A stretch of 64,000 nt of DNA, taken from an uncultured Bacteroidota bacterium (GTDB taxonomy: Bacteria; Bacteroidota; Bacteroidia; Chitinophagales; Chitinophagaceae). Where the stretch lies: contig CAIJFI010000006.1 of NCBI GenBank assembly GCA_903819975.1, forward strand, positions 62,001 to 126,000, given 5' to 3'. The first letter of the stretch is position 1; the number at the start of each line of letters is the position of its first letter. The notes beneath the pieces are model-generated. The model was given only the letters and a program-made list of their open reading frames with translations. It searched no databases and was not told where the DNA came from. Made by a program: the position numbers and the translations under genes. Below are positions 27,769-37,957 of the stretch, one piece after another.

Positions 27769-27794
27769 ATAACCCCTGAGCAATTGGGGGTTAT
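27769..27794 (+). terminator. Hairpin after the TPR gene
   Basis: ATAACCCC pairs with GGGGTTAT around a 10-base loop, 29 bases after the stop. The T run after it is weak (CTTGT), so termination efficiency is uncertain. Confidence 0.6.
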
Positions 27795-29463
<1,669 letters not shown>

Positions 29464-29494
29464 AGAATGATTAGTCCTAATTTGATATAACGAA

Positions 29495-30511
29495 TTAATT
29501 TAATTTATTATAGACTTCAAGAAGTCTAATTTGATTGAGGGCCCTAACATAGTTTTGGCCCTCTTTTTTTGCTCCATAATACACATCATTATTTAGATGG
29601 TCGGTCATGAATCTTAAGGCTTGCATATAAATCATAAATTGACCCCCAAAAAATAGATGGTCTATTTCAAAGTTGGTAAGTACCTGCTTCATTTGACCAA
29701 GGTATCCATTTTGTATAGCTTCCCATTTTTGAGCATCAACCTTTATCAGCTCCAAATTGGATTCTTCTTCGGAAACATTACACAAACAAGTGCGACACAT
29801 ATCACCAATGTCACTTATAAAATAGCCTGGCATAACGGTATCTAAATCTATCACACAAATCCCTTGTTCCAGATTATTCATTTTTCTAAAAAGTACATTG
29901 CTAATTTTAGTATCATGATGCGTAACCCTTTTTTTAGTTTCCTTATGATTTATAAATTGCTCATATATGGTTACATAATTATGGTAAGATTCCAATACAG
30001 CAATAGCATCTTTTGCTTCAACAATTCGTTGGGGATTACCATGAATTATAGCGTCTAAAAATTGATGATATCTTAAACTTAAATTATGAAAATCTGGTAG
30101 TGTGATTTGTAATGATGTTAAGTCTAAATCACAAAGAATACTTGTGAATGTGCCAAACTGGTTCGCAGCTTCTTTGGCTTGAAGCGGGCTTTCTAATACA
30201 GACAATGCATATCCTTCTATTTTGTGAAATGCCCTATAATAATGGCCCTCCCACTCTATTATTGTGGCACCAACTTGAGTAGGCACTAAGTGTGTAAAAA
30301 CATAATCCGGCGCTACTTTATTTAGATGTTTGCCAATTAAATTTATGTTTGAATCTATTGCAAATGGATTTTTAAAAATATGGTGATTTATGGTTTGCAG
30401 GATAAAATCTCCACTAGTTGTATTAACTTGGTAAGTACTATTGATAAGTCCTTGGTGCAGTTGTTCAAATGAAGTTACTTCCCAGCCGTATTGTTTAAAA
30501 ATGCTTTCCAT
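29495..30511 (-). CDS. APH-fold kinase, N-acetylhexosamine 1-kinase (NahK)-like
   Basis: A 338-aa aminoglycoside phosphotransferase-fold kinase. The catalytic loop HHDTKISNVLF and metal-binding DLDTVMPG match the pattern in NahK-type kinases, which phosphorylate the anomeric hydroxyl of GlcNAc or GalNAc, and the N-terminal LQTINHHIFKNP also fits. The protein lacks a signal peptide, so it acts in the cytoplasm. It lies between a GH109-like gene and a glycosylasparaginase gene, both of which could release N-acetylhexosamines, so sugar salvage is a good guess. A choline or homoserine kinase role is less likely but not excluded. Confidence 0.75.
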   Translation of the reverse strand: MESIFKQYGWEVTSFEQLHQGLINSTYQVNTTSGDFILQTINHHIFKNPFAIDSNINLIGKHLNKVAPDYVFTHLVPTQVGATIIEWEGHYYRAFHKIEGYALSVLESPLQAKEAANQFGTFTSILCDLDLTSLQITLPDFHNLSLRYHQFLDAIIHGNPQRIVEAKDAIAVLESYHNYVTIYEQFINHKETKKRVTHHDTKISNVLFRKMNNLEQGICVIDLDTVMPGYFISDIGDMCRTCLCNVSEEESNLELIKVDAQKWEAIQNGYLGQMKQVLTNFEIDHLFFGGQFMIYMQALRFMTDHLNNDVYYGAKKEGQNYVRALNQIRLLEVYNKLN

Positions 30512-30579
30512 ATTTATTAATTAAATGTACATAATTAGCCTCAATATTCGTAAATTGAAATCTTAATTCAACACACAAA

Positions 30580-31623
30580 ATGAGTATCAACCGCAGACAT
30601 TTTATAAATTTAAGTAGCTTAGGAATAGCAGGATTTACATTGCAAGGTTTTGTAAATAAATCAGCAATGAATGGTCAGAAACCTATTGTTATTGCAACAT
30701 GGGATGCTGGATTAAATGCTAATAAAGGTGCTTGGGAGGTACTTAGTAAAGGTGGTTCAGCGCTAGATGCTGTAGAAAAAGGGGTAATGGTAACCGAGGA
30801 TGAAATTAGTTGCTGTGTTGGTTTAGGGGCTAATCCTGACAGAGATGGTCATGTAACATTAGATGCTTCTATCATGGATCATGAATTTAATTGTGGAAGT
30901 GTCGCATTTTTAGAACGTATAAAACATCCTATTTCTGTTGCAAGAAAAGTAATGGAAAAAACACCTCATGTAATGTTGGTTGGAGAAGGTGCACAACAAT
31001 TTGCATTGTCACAAGGATTTAATTTGGAAAAAGCAAATTTGTCAGAATCTGCAGAAAAATCATATCAAGAATGGTTAAAGAAATCCACCTATAAGCCTGT
31101 GATTAATGTAGAAAGACAAAATTCAAAAACTACAACAAGTCAGTTAGAAGATAAATATAAAGCTCCTTCGAGATTAAGTAATGGAGATTGGAATCACGAT
31201 ACCATTGGAATGGTAGCGTTGGACGCAAACGGAAATTTGAGTGGTAGTTGTACAACAAGTGGTGCTGGGTTTAAGCTAAGAGGTCGTGTAGGTGACTCTC
31301 CTATTATTGGTGCAGGTTTATATGTAGACAATGAAGTTGGAGCAGTAGTAGCAACAGGACAAGGAGAAGATGTAATTCGCGTTGCTGGTGCAAGTGCAGT
31401 TGTTGAATATATGCGTCAGGGAAAATCGCCAAAAGAAGCTTGTCGTTTAGTAGTTGAAAGAATTCAAAGAATTAAAAAAGAAAAAGCAAAAGACATTCAA
31501 GTGTGCTTTATTGCTTTGAATAAAAATGGGGAGCATGGTAGTTATGCATTGCATAGTGGATTTAATTATGCAGTTCAAACAACCGAAGGAAGTAAATTAA
31601 TTGAATCACCATTTAGTATGTAA
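30580..31623 (+). CDS. N(4)-(beta-N-acetylglucosaminyl)-L-asparaginase, exported
   Basis: An Ntn-hydrolase that cleaves the GlcNAc-Asn bond of N-glycoproteins. It is made as a 347-aa precursor. The autocleavage site is HD-T-IGMVALD, with Thr208 the expected N-terminal nucleophile of the beta chain. Downstream GSCTTSGAGFKLRGRVGDSPIIGAG carries substrate-binding residues. The N-terminus has a Tat-like leader (INRRHF), as typical for the Flavobacterium enzyme type. Its start is 68 bases from the divergent NahK-like kinase gene, and its stop abuts the cutC-family start. Confidence 0.93.
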   Translation: MSINRRHFINLSSLGIAGFTLQGFVNKSAMNGQKPIVIATWDAGLNANKGAWEVLSKGGSALDAVEKGVMVTEDEISCCVGLGANPDRDGHVTLDASIMDHEFNCGSVAFLERIKHPISVARKVMEKTPHVMLVGEGAQQFALSQGFNLEKANLSESAEKSYQEWLKKSTYKPVINVERQNSKTTTSQLEDKYKAPSRLSNGDWNHDTIGMVALDANGNLSGSCTTSGAGFKLRGRVGDSPIIGAGLYVDNEVGAVVATGQGEDVIRVAGASAVVEYMRQGKSPKEACRLVVERIQRIKKEKAKDIQVCFIALNKNGEHGSYALHSGFNYAVQTTEGSKLIESPFSM

Positions 31624-32351
31624 TGAGTAAACAAAAAATCATATTAGAAGTTGCTGTTTTTACAGTAGAAGCTGCATTGGCTGCGATAAAGGCAGGTGCT
31701 GACCGAATTGAATTCTGCGAAAATCCTAATGAAGGCGGCACTACCCCTTCCTTCGGAAGTTTAAAAACATTAATTAAACTTACAAGTATTCCTGTTTTTC
31801 CAATCATTAGACCAAGGGGAGGAGATTTTTTATATACCAATGCCGAATATGAATGTATAAAAGCAGATTTATTATTGGTAAAAGAGTTAGGCTATCCTGG
31901 AGCTGTTATTGGATTATTAAATGTAGACGGCTCTATTGATACCATTAGAACAAAAGAACTCGTTGAATTAGCCGCTCCTATGGAAATTACATTTCACAGG
32001 GCTTTTGATAGATGCAATGATCCAATTAAAGGACTTGAAGATTTAATACATACTGGATGTAAAAGGATTTTAACCAGTGGTCAAGTGCCTAATGTCGGTG
32101 ACGCAATTCCATTAATAAAAACCTTAGTAGAAAAAGCAGCAGGTCGTATTATTATATTGCCTGGAAGTGGTGTAAGGTCCAATAATTGTAAAACTATTAT
32201 TGAACAAACAGGTGCTCAAGAAATTCATAGTTCAGCAAGAAAATCTATTGCAAGTAAAATGCAATACAATGCACCGAGCATGAATGAAAATATGATTTCA
32301 ATGGGAGTTGATGAAAATGAAATAAAAACAATGCTAGCGCATTTGAAATAG
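31623..32351 (+). CDS. cutC: CutC family TIM-barrel protein
   Basis: A 242-aa CutC-family protein, with the N-terminal LEVAVFTVEAALAAIKAGADRIEFCENP, the central RPRGGDFLY and TFHRAFDR blocks, and the C-terminal EIHSSAR. CutC was named for copper homeostasis in E. coli, but that role is disputed and no copper ligands stand out here. Its ATG overlaps the glycosylasparaginase stop (TAATG), so the two are coupled. This points to a role in glycan or amino-sugar use rather than metals (inference). Confidence 0.85.
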   Translation: MSKQKIILEVAVFTVEAALAAIKAGADRIEFCENPNEGGTTPSFGSLKTLIKLTSIPVFPIIRPRGGDFLYTNAEYECIKADLLLVKELGYPGAVIGLLNVDGSIDTIRTKELVELAAPMEITFHRAFDRCNDPIKGLEDLIHTGCKRILTSGQVPNVGDAIPLIKTLVEKAAGRIIILPGSGVRSNNCKTIIEQTGAQEIHSSARKSIASKMQYNAPSMNENMISMGVDENEIKTMLAHLK

Positions 32352-32366
32352 CATCAAAAAATTATA

Positions 32367-33605
32367 CTAGTACAACATTCTTACGCGTATTGTATGTTTC
32401 ACTTCTCTTAATAATTCAATTGCCTTTTTAGACAATTTAGAATCAACGTCTAAGACAACATATCCAATTTCGTCGTTCGTTTTTAAATATTGACCTACTA
32501 TATTTATTTTGTTTTTAGACATCACAGTATTTATAGCACTTAATACACCTGGTACATTATTGTGTATATGTAAAATACGATGAGCGCCATCAACTGGAGG
32601 TAACCCTATAGCAGGTATAGAATGTGAACCATTTGATACACCACGTTCTAGGTATTGATATAATTTAATACTTACATCTTCTCCAATATTTTCTTGAGCT
32701 TCTTCGGTTGAGCCACCAATATGTGGAGTTAAAATTACGTTAGATAATCCTTGCAAAGGAGTTTCAAATTTATCTCCATTTTTTTCTGGCTCCCAAGGAT
32801 AAACATCAATGGCAGCACCACTTATCTGCTTGCTTTTAATTGCTTCCGCTAATGCATCTAAGTCTACCACTTCACCACGCGCATAGTTAATTAATATTGC
32901 ACCTGGCTTTATTTGCTTGATAACTTCTTTGCTAATTAAATTTTTAGTTTGACCTGTTTCAGGAACATGCAATGAAATAATATCAGAGGTACTTACTAAA
33001 TCTTTAATTGATTTAACAGCAACTGCATTACCTAAAGGAAGTTTTGTTTCAACATCATAGAATTTAACTTTCATTCCCATTGCTTCGGCCATAATACTAG
33101 TTTGCATTCCAATATTGCCATAGCCAATTAATCCAATTGTTTTGCCTCTTAACTCAAAACTACCTTTTGCTTCCTTATTCCAAATACCTTCATGTGCGGC
33201 TTTGTTCTTGTCCATTATTTTACGAATCAACATAATGGATGATCCAATAACTAATTCAGCAACACTTCTTGTATTACTATATGGGGCATTAAATACTGCG
33301 ACTCCTTTTTGTTTACAAGCCTTCATATCTACTTGATTGGTTCCAATACAGAAACAACCAATTGCTTGTAATTTTTTAGCACTATCCAATACTTTTTTAG
33401 AAATAAATGTTTTGGAGCGAATACCTAAAATATGAACATCTTTAATGGCCTTAATTAATTCTTCTTCACTTAAAGCACCTGCCATTTTTTTTACATCTGT
33501 ATAACCCTGTACTTTAAAATATTGTACAGCCTTTTCACTTATATTTTCTAAGAAAAGGACTTTGATTTTATCTTTTGGATAACTAGTGGTATCTAGGTTG
33601 CTCAT
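32367..33605 (-). CDS. serA: D-3-phosphoglycerate dehydrogenase
   Basis: Commits 3-phosphoglycerate to serine synthesis. At 412 aa it has the E. coli-type layout: substrate domain, NAD-binding GLIGYGNIGMQ, the catalytic Arg-Glu-His set (including the His in LTPHIGGSTEEAQ) and a C-terminal ACT domain beginning near HNNVPGVLSAIN. The ACT domain suggests serine feedback. A -7 element TAACTTTG (33610-33617, minus strand) lies four bases before the ATG, so the message may be leaderless. Confidence 0.96.
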   Translation of the reverse strand: MSNLDTTSYPKDKIKVLFLENISEKAVQYFKVQGYTDVKKMAGALSEEELIKAIKDVHILGIRSKTFISKKVLDSAKKLQAIGCFCIGTNQVDMKACKQKGVAVFNAPYSNTRSVAELVIGSSIMLIRKIMDKNKAAHEGIWNKEAKGSFELRGKTIGLIGYGNIGMQTSIMAEAMGMKVKFYDVETKLPLGNAVAVKSIKDLVSTSDIISLHVPETGQTKNLISKEVIKQIKPGAILINYARGEVVDLDALAEAIKSKQISGAAIDVYPWEPEKNGDKFETPLQGLSNVILTPHIGGSTEEAQENIGEDVSIKLYQYLERGVSNGSHSIPAIGLPPVDGAHRILHIHNNVPGVLSAINTVMSKNKINIVGQYLKTNDEIGYVVLDVDSKLSKKAIELLREVKHTIRVRMLY

Positions 33606-33609
33606 AGCA

Positions 33610-33617
33610 CAAAGTTA
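33610..33617 (-). promoter_or_regulatory. -7 promoter element directly before serA
   Basis: TAACTTTG on the minus strand matches TAnnTTTG exactly and is followed by TGCT and then the ATG. The predicted transcription start falls at or beside the start codon. Confidence 0.5.
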
Positions 33618-33713
33618 AAAAAAATATAGTGCTTTAACCTTCATTAACAATAAAATATGCAATTGTGCGTTATTTTTGTAGTTGTTACACTATTACCCTA
33701 TAAATACTAACAG

Positions 33714-34937
33714 ATGATTGTGAGGATATCGTTATTGCTTGGAGTTTTCTTTTTAAGTTGTGCTTGCGGCACGGGACAAGGTCCAAAAATTAATACAGAA
33801 ACAGCATTAACTTCCAATTTTACGTACAAAAATTTAGGTGCAGGTGAGAAAGAAAAATTGGCCGAAGAAGTGCGTGCTAAATATCAAAAATTATTAGGTA
33901 AGAATTTTAGCGGAGAAATTGTAGTAGCAAAAAATGGCGAGATTGTTTTTGAAGATTATAAAGGTTTTTCAAACTATGCAACCAAATCGCTAATAGTTGC
34001 TGAAACCCCTATCCATCTTGCTTCTATCTCAAAAACCTTTACAGGAATGGCTGCCCTTAAATTATGGGAACAGCATAAATTAGACTTACAAGCGCCTGTT
34101 ACAAAGTACCTTCCAAATTTTCCATATACAAGCGTAACGATTCAACAATTATTAAGTCATAGAAGTGGTCTGCCAGACTATACTTACTTTATGGAAACCC
34201 ATAAATACCTGGCAATTAAGACAAAGAACAAAAAAGGCAGATGGGTTAAAAAATTGCAATTGATTTCCAACGATGCACCTTTTAAGCAGGGCATCTACAA
34301 TAATAAAGATGTATTGGATTTTATGGTCGCAAAGCACCCTGCTCCTGCTGCTATGCCTGACAGGGTTTTTAAATACTGTAATACCAACTATGTTATGTTG
34401 GCCTTAATTATTGAAAAAATAACAGGTCAAGACTTTCCTACCTATATGTCTGAAACCATCTTTAAGCCATTAAAGATGAATAATACCTACATTTTTAATA
34501 CTAAAGTTGTAGATAAATACTTGCCATCTTATAATGCTAAAATGCAACCTTATCGTATTGAAAAGTATGACTGTATATATGGTGATAAGAATGTATATAG
34601 TACTGCAAGGGATATGTTATTATGGGATAAAGCATTAACTCAAGGAAGCTTTTTAGCTCCTTCTACCCTACAAATGGCTTATGAGCCTAAAAGTCCATTA
34701 ACAAGAAACTATCATAATTATGGACTTGGATGGCGTATGTTGTTAAAGCCAAATGAGGAAAAATTGATTTATCATAACGGATGGTGGCATGGTAATAATA
34801 CAGTGTTTACGCGCCTTATAGGGGAAACAGCTACCATTATTATTCTTGGAAACAAGTTTAATAAGACAATTTACAAAGGTAAAGAGTTGGCTTCCATTTT
34901 TACAGGTAAGGAAGACACTACTGCTTTAGTAGAGTAA
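33714..34937 (+). CDS. Serine hydrolase of the beta-lactamase/class C family, lipoprotein
   Basis: This 407-aa protein has the class C beta-lactamase/DD-peptidase fold: SISK at residues 104-107 (Ser104 nucleophile), YCNTN as the Tyr-x-Asn element, and HNG-type third motif in IYHNGWWHG. The leader ends in cysteine-containing LSCACG, so it is probably a lipoprotein. Such proteins are usually esterases or peptidases, and the sequence gives no reason to call resistance. A TATTTTTG promoter-like element lies at 33671-33678. Confidence 0.88.
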   Translation: MIVRISLLLGVFFLSCACGTGQGPKINTETALTSNFTYKNLGAGEKEKLAEEVRAKYQKLLGKNFSGEIVVAKNGEIVFEDYKGFSNYATKSLIVAETPIHLASISKTFTGMAALKLWEQHKLDLQAPVTKYLPNFPYTSVTIQQLLSHRSGLPDYTYFMETHKYLAIKTKNKKGRWVKKLQLISNDAPFKQGIYNNKDVLDFMVAKHPAPAAMPDRVFKYCNTNYVMLALIIEKITGQDFPTYMSETIFKPLKMNNTYIFNTKVVDKYLPSYNAKMQPYRIEKYDCIYGDKNVYSTARDMLLWDKALTQGSFLAPSTLQMAYEPKSPLTRNYHNYGLGWRMLLKPNEEKLIYHNGWWHGNNTVFTRLIGETATIIILGNKFNKTIYKGKELASIFTGKEDTTALVE

Positions 34938-34964
34938 AGTTGCTGTTTTTTGCCATTTTCACCC

Positions 34965-34972
34965 TATTTTTG
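34965..34972 (+). promoter_or_regulatory. Candidate -7 promoter element for hppA
   Basis: TATTTTTG matches TAnnTTTG, 45 bases before the hppA ATG. A GTTG about 22 bases upstream is a weak -33 candidate. Confidence 0.4.
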
Positions 34973-35017
34973 CAGACCTTAATTGAATCTAAACCAATAA
35001 CATATTAAGTAATTCTT

Positions 35018-37456
35018 ATGAAAGATTGTCTATTTTATGCCGTTCCGGCCATGGGTATTATAGGTTTACTATATACTCTTTTAAAATTCAACTGGGTATC
35101 TAAACAAGATGCCGGTAATGATAGAATGAAAGAAATCAGTAATTATATTGCTGAAGGTGCAATGGCTTTCTTAAAAGCTGAGTGGAAAATCCTAGGTTAT
35201 TTTGTTGTTATCGTTGCCTTATTATTGGGCTTCATGGCTTCAAAAAATGAATCTAGCCACTGGAGTATTGCAGTTGCTTTTGTAATAGGTGCTGTATTTA
35301 GTGCAACAGCTGGTTACATTGGAATGAAGATTGCAACTAAAGCAAACGTAAGAACTGCAGAAGCAGCTAAAACAAGTTTAGCGCGTGCTTTGAAAGTATC
35401 TTTCACAGGTGGATCAGTTATGGGCTTAGGCGTATCTGGTTTAGCTGTATTAGGTTTAGGTGGTTTGTTTTTAATTATTAAACATTACTTCTCTCCAGAA
35501 GGAGACGCAGAAGGTATGTTACGTACAATAGAAATTTTAACTGGTTTCTCATTAGGTGCTGAATCAATCGCGTTATTTGCGCGTGTTGGTGGTGGTATCT
35601 ATACTAAAGCAGCTGACGTAGGTGCTGACTTAGTAGGTAAAGTAGAAGCAGGTATTCCTGAAGATGATCCTCGTAACCCTGCAACTATTGCAGATAACGT
35701 GGGTGATAACGTAGGTGACGTTGCAGGTATGGGTGCCGATTTGTTCGGTTCTTATGTTGCAACTGTATTAGCAACAATGGTATTAGGACAAGAAGTAACT
35801 GGTCCAAATGGTGCAAAATTAGTAGATGCCTTTGGTGGTTTATCTCCTATTTTATTACCAATGTTAATTGCTGGTGTAGGTATTTTATTATCTATCATTG
35901 GTACTTTCTTTGTAAGAATTAGCGAAAATGCTGGATTGAATACGGCGACTGTACAAAAGGCGTTGAACATGGGTAACTATGGTTCAATGGTTTTAACTGC
36001 AATTGCATGTTACTTTTTAGTTACAAATATTTTACCTGAAACAATGGTATTACGCGGATTAGAATTTACTAGAACTGGTGTTATTGGTGCGATTGCAGTT
36101 GGTTTAGTTGTAGGTACTTTAATGAGTATCATCACTGAATACTACACTGCAATGGGTAAGCGTCCAGTATTAAGTATCATTAAACAATCTAGTACAGGTC
36201 ACGCTACAAATATTATTGGTGGATTGGCAATTGGTATGGAATCTACATTCTTTCCAATTTTAGTATTAGCTGCTGGTATCTATGGTTCATTTGCTTGTGC
36301 TGGTTTATACGGTGTGGCAATTGCTGCTGCAGGTATGATGGCTACAACTGCAATGCAATTAGCTATTGATGCTTTTGGTCCTATCGCAGATAACGCAGGT
36401 GGTATTGCTGAAATGAGCGAATTACCAGCTGAGATCCGTGAGAAAACAGATATTTTAGATGCTGTAGGAAATACAACTGCTGCAAGCGGTAAAGGTTTTG
36501 CAATCGCTTCTGCTGCATTAACTTCATTAGCTTTATTCGCTGCCTTCGTAGGTGTTGCGATGCCAAATAATCAACATATTGACATTTACAAAGCAGACGT
36601 TTTAGCGGCTTTATTTGTAGGTGGAATGATTCCTTTTATCTTCTCTTCATTAGCAATTCGTGCGGTGGGTGAAGCTGCAATGGCAATGGTGGAAGAGGTT
36701 CGTCGTCAGTTCCGTACTATTCCTGGTATTATGGAAGGTACTGGCAAGCCAGAATATGATAAATGTGTGTCAATCTCTACAGAAGCATCTTTGAAAAAAA
36801 TGATGTTACCTGGTGCTATCACAATCATCTCTCCTATTTTAATTGGTTTCACATTAGGCCCAGAAGCTTTAGGTGGTTTCTTAGCTGGTGCAACAGTAAG
36901 TGGTGTATTGATGGGTATTTTCCAAAACAATGCAGGTGGAGCTTGGGATAACGCTAAAAAATCTTTTGAAAAAGGTGTTGAAATTAACGGTGAGATGTTC
37001 TATAAAAAATCTGAACCACATAAGGCATCTGTAACAGGTGATACTGTGGGTGATCCATTTAAAGATACATCTGGTCCTTCAATGAATATCTTGATTAAAT
37101 TAATGTCTATTGTTTCATTGGTTTTAGCTCCAACATTGGCTAAAATGCACCCAACTGGTCCTACTTCAAAGCAACAAACTGTTGAAATTTCAATGATTAG
37201 TACTAATTCATCTAACGGAAAAGTTATGATGGATTCTGCTGAGTGTGCTAAAATGGGTGATTCTGCTTGTTGCAATAAAAAAGCAACAACTGTTACTGCT
37301 GATTCTAAGACATTAGTTCAAGCTTTACAAGAAGACGGTTTAGCTCCAAAGGACAATGTAAAAATTCAAATTACAAATGGTAAGATAACAGTTAATGGCA
37401 AAGCTTTAACTGATGCTCAAAATGCTAAATACGCTAGTTTCATTAAAATGAAGTAA
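35018..37456 (+). CDS. hppA: Membrane-bound ion-pumping pyrophosphatase, K+-dependent type
   Basis: An integral membrane pyrophosphatase with about 16 hydrophobic segments that couples PPi hydrolysis to H+ or Na+ export. The PPi/Mg site includes [35 protein letters not shown] (cited by its start and end motifs DVGAD and DNVGD). The segment [10 protein letters not shown] (484-493) has Ala488 where K+-independent enzymes have Lys, so it should be K+-dependent. Which ion is pumped is not decided. After the last membrane segment (about residue 710) there is a roughly 100-residue soluble extension with a Cys-rich patch ([12 protein letters not shown]), not a usual part of the family. Confidence 0.94.
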   Translation: MKDCLFYAVPAMGIIGLLYTLLKFNWVSKQDAGNDRMKEISNYIAEGAMAFLKAEWKILGYFVVIVALLLGFMASKNESSHWSIAVAFVIGAVFSATAGYIGMKIATKANVRTAEAAKTSLARALKVSFTGGSVMGLGVSGLAVLGLGGLFLIIKHYFSPEGDAEGMLRTIEILTGFSLGAESIALFARVGGGIYTKAADVGADLVGKVEAGIPEDDPRNPATIADNVGDNVGDVAGMGADLFGSYVATVLATMVLGQEVTGPNGAKLVDAFGGLSPILLPMLIAGVGILLSIIGTFFVRISENAGLNTATVQKALNMGNYGSMVLTAIACYFLVTNILPETMVLRGLEFTRTGVIGAIAVGLVVGTLMSIITEYYTAMGKRPVLSIIKQSSTGHATNIIGGLAIGMESTFFPILVLAAGIYGSFACAGLYGVAIAAAGMMATTAMQLAIDAFGPIADNAGGIAEMSELPAEIREKTDILDAVGNTTAASGKGFAIASAALTSLALFAAFVGVAMPNNQHIDIYKADVLAALFVGGMIPFIFSSLAIRAVGEAAMAMVEEVRRQFRTIPGIMEGTGKPEYDKCVSISTEASLKKMMLPGAITIISPILIGFTLGPEALGGFLAGATVSGVLMGIFQNNAGGAWDNAKKSFEKGVEINGEMFYKKSEPHKASVTGDTVGDPFKDTSGPSMNILIKLMSIVSLVLAPTLAKMHPTGPTSKQQTVEISMISTNSSNGKVMMDSAECAKMGDSACCNKKATTVTADSKTLVQALQEDGLAPKDNVKIQITNGKITVNGKALTDAQNAKYASFIKMK

Positions 37457-37491
37457 TTCTATTTAAAGAAATTTTTAATAAAATTTAACAT

Positions 37492-37519
37492 AAATCCCTC
37501 CGAAAATTCGGGGGGATTT
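37492..37519 (+). terminator. Terminator hairpin after hppA
   Basis: A 13-bp stem (AAATCCCTCCGAA with TTCGGGGGGATTT, one G-U pair) with a 2-base loop as drawn, 36 bases after the hppA stop. Only a short T-rich tail follows. Confidence 0.7.
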
Positions 37520-37537
37520 ATTGTTTATTCTATGTTT

Positions 37538-37566
37538 TTCGTAGATTGCTTACGAATATAATCGTA
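37538..37566. promoter_or_regulatory. Candidate BlaI-type operator
   Basis: Two overlapping inverted repeats: TTCGTA-N7-TACGAA (37538-37556) and TACGA-N6-TCGTA (37551-37566), ending six bases before the blaI-like ATG. The position suits autoregulation by the encoded repressor. Binding is inferred from placement and symmetry only. Confidence 0.5.
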
Positions 37567-37571
37567 ATAGC

Positions 37572-37949
37572 ATGAGCAAAGTATTTAAGCCAACAGAAAG
37601 TGAATTAGAAATTCTAAGTATTTTATGGGAAAAAGAGAATGCAACCGTAAGAGAAGTACATGAAATAATTCACCTGACTAAAGAGGTGGGCTATACTACT
37701 ACCCTTAAATTAATGCAAATTATGCACGAAAAAGGATTGGTATCAAGAAATGAATCTGCTAAAACACATATTTATACTCCAAGTTTTGAAAAAGAAAAAG
37801 CACAGGAGCAGTACGTTGGCAAAATGATTAGAACCTTGTTTAGTGGTAGTACATCTCAATTGGTAATGCAAGCCTTAGGAAACCACAAGCCCACAAATGC
37901 CGATTTAACAGAGATTAAAAAATTAATTGAACAATTAGAAAGTAAATAG
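37572..37949 (+). CDS. BlaI/MecI/CopY family transcriptional repressor
   Basis: This 125-aa winged-helix repressor has the family start PTESELEILSILWEKENATVREVHE and a recognition region GYTTTLKLMQIMHEKGL. BlaI-type repressors dimerise on inverted repeats and are cleaved when a partner M56 membrane peptidase is activated. The M56 gene follows after 8 bases. Overlapping inverted repeats just upstream are a likely autoregulatory operator. The inducing signal is unknown and need not be a beta-lactam. Confidence 0.92.
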   Translation: MSKVFKPTESELEILSILWEKENATVREVHEIIHLTKEVGYTTTLKLMQIMHEKGLVSRNESAKTHIYTPSFEKEKAQEQYVGKMIRTLFSGSTSQLVMQALGNHKPTNADLTEIKKLIEQLESK

Positions 37950-37957
37950 TATTTACG

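Noticed and set aside
33714..34937. Serine hydrolase considered as a beta-lactamase resistance gene
   Set aside because: The SxxK/YxN family is mostly esterases and peptidases. The BlaI-like pair is nearly 3 kb away beyond hppA, and nothing ties the two together.
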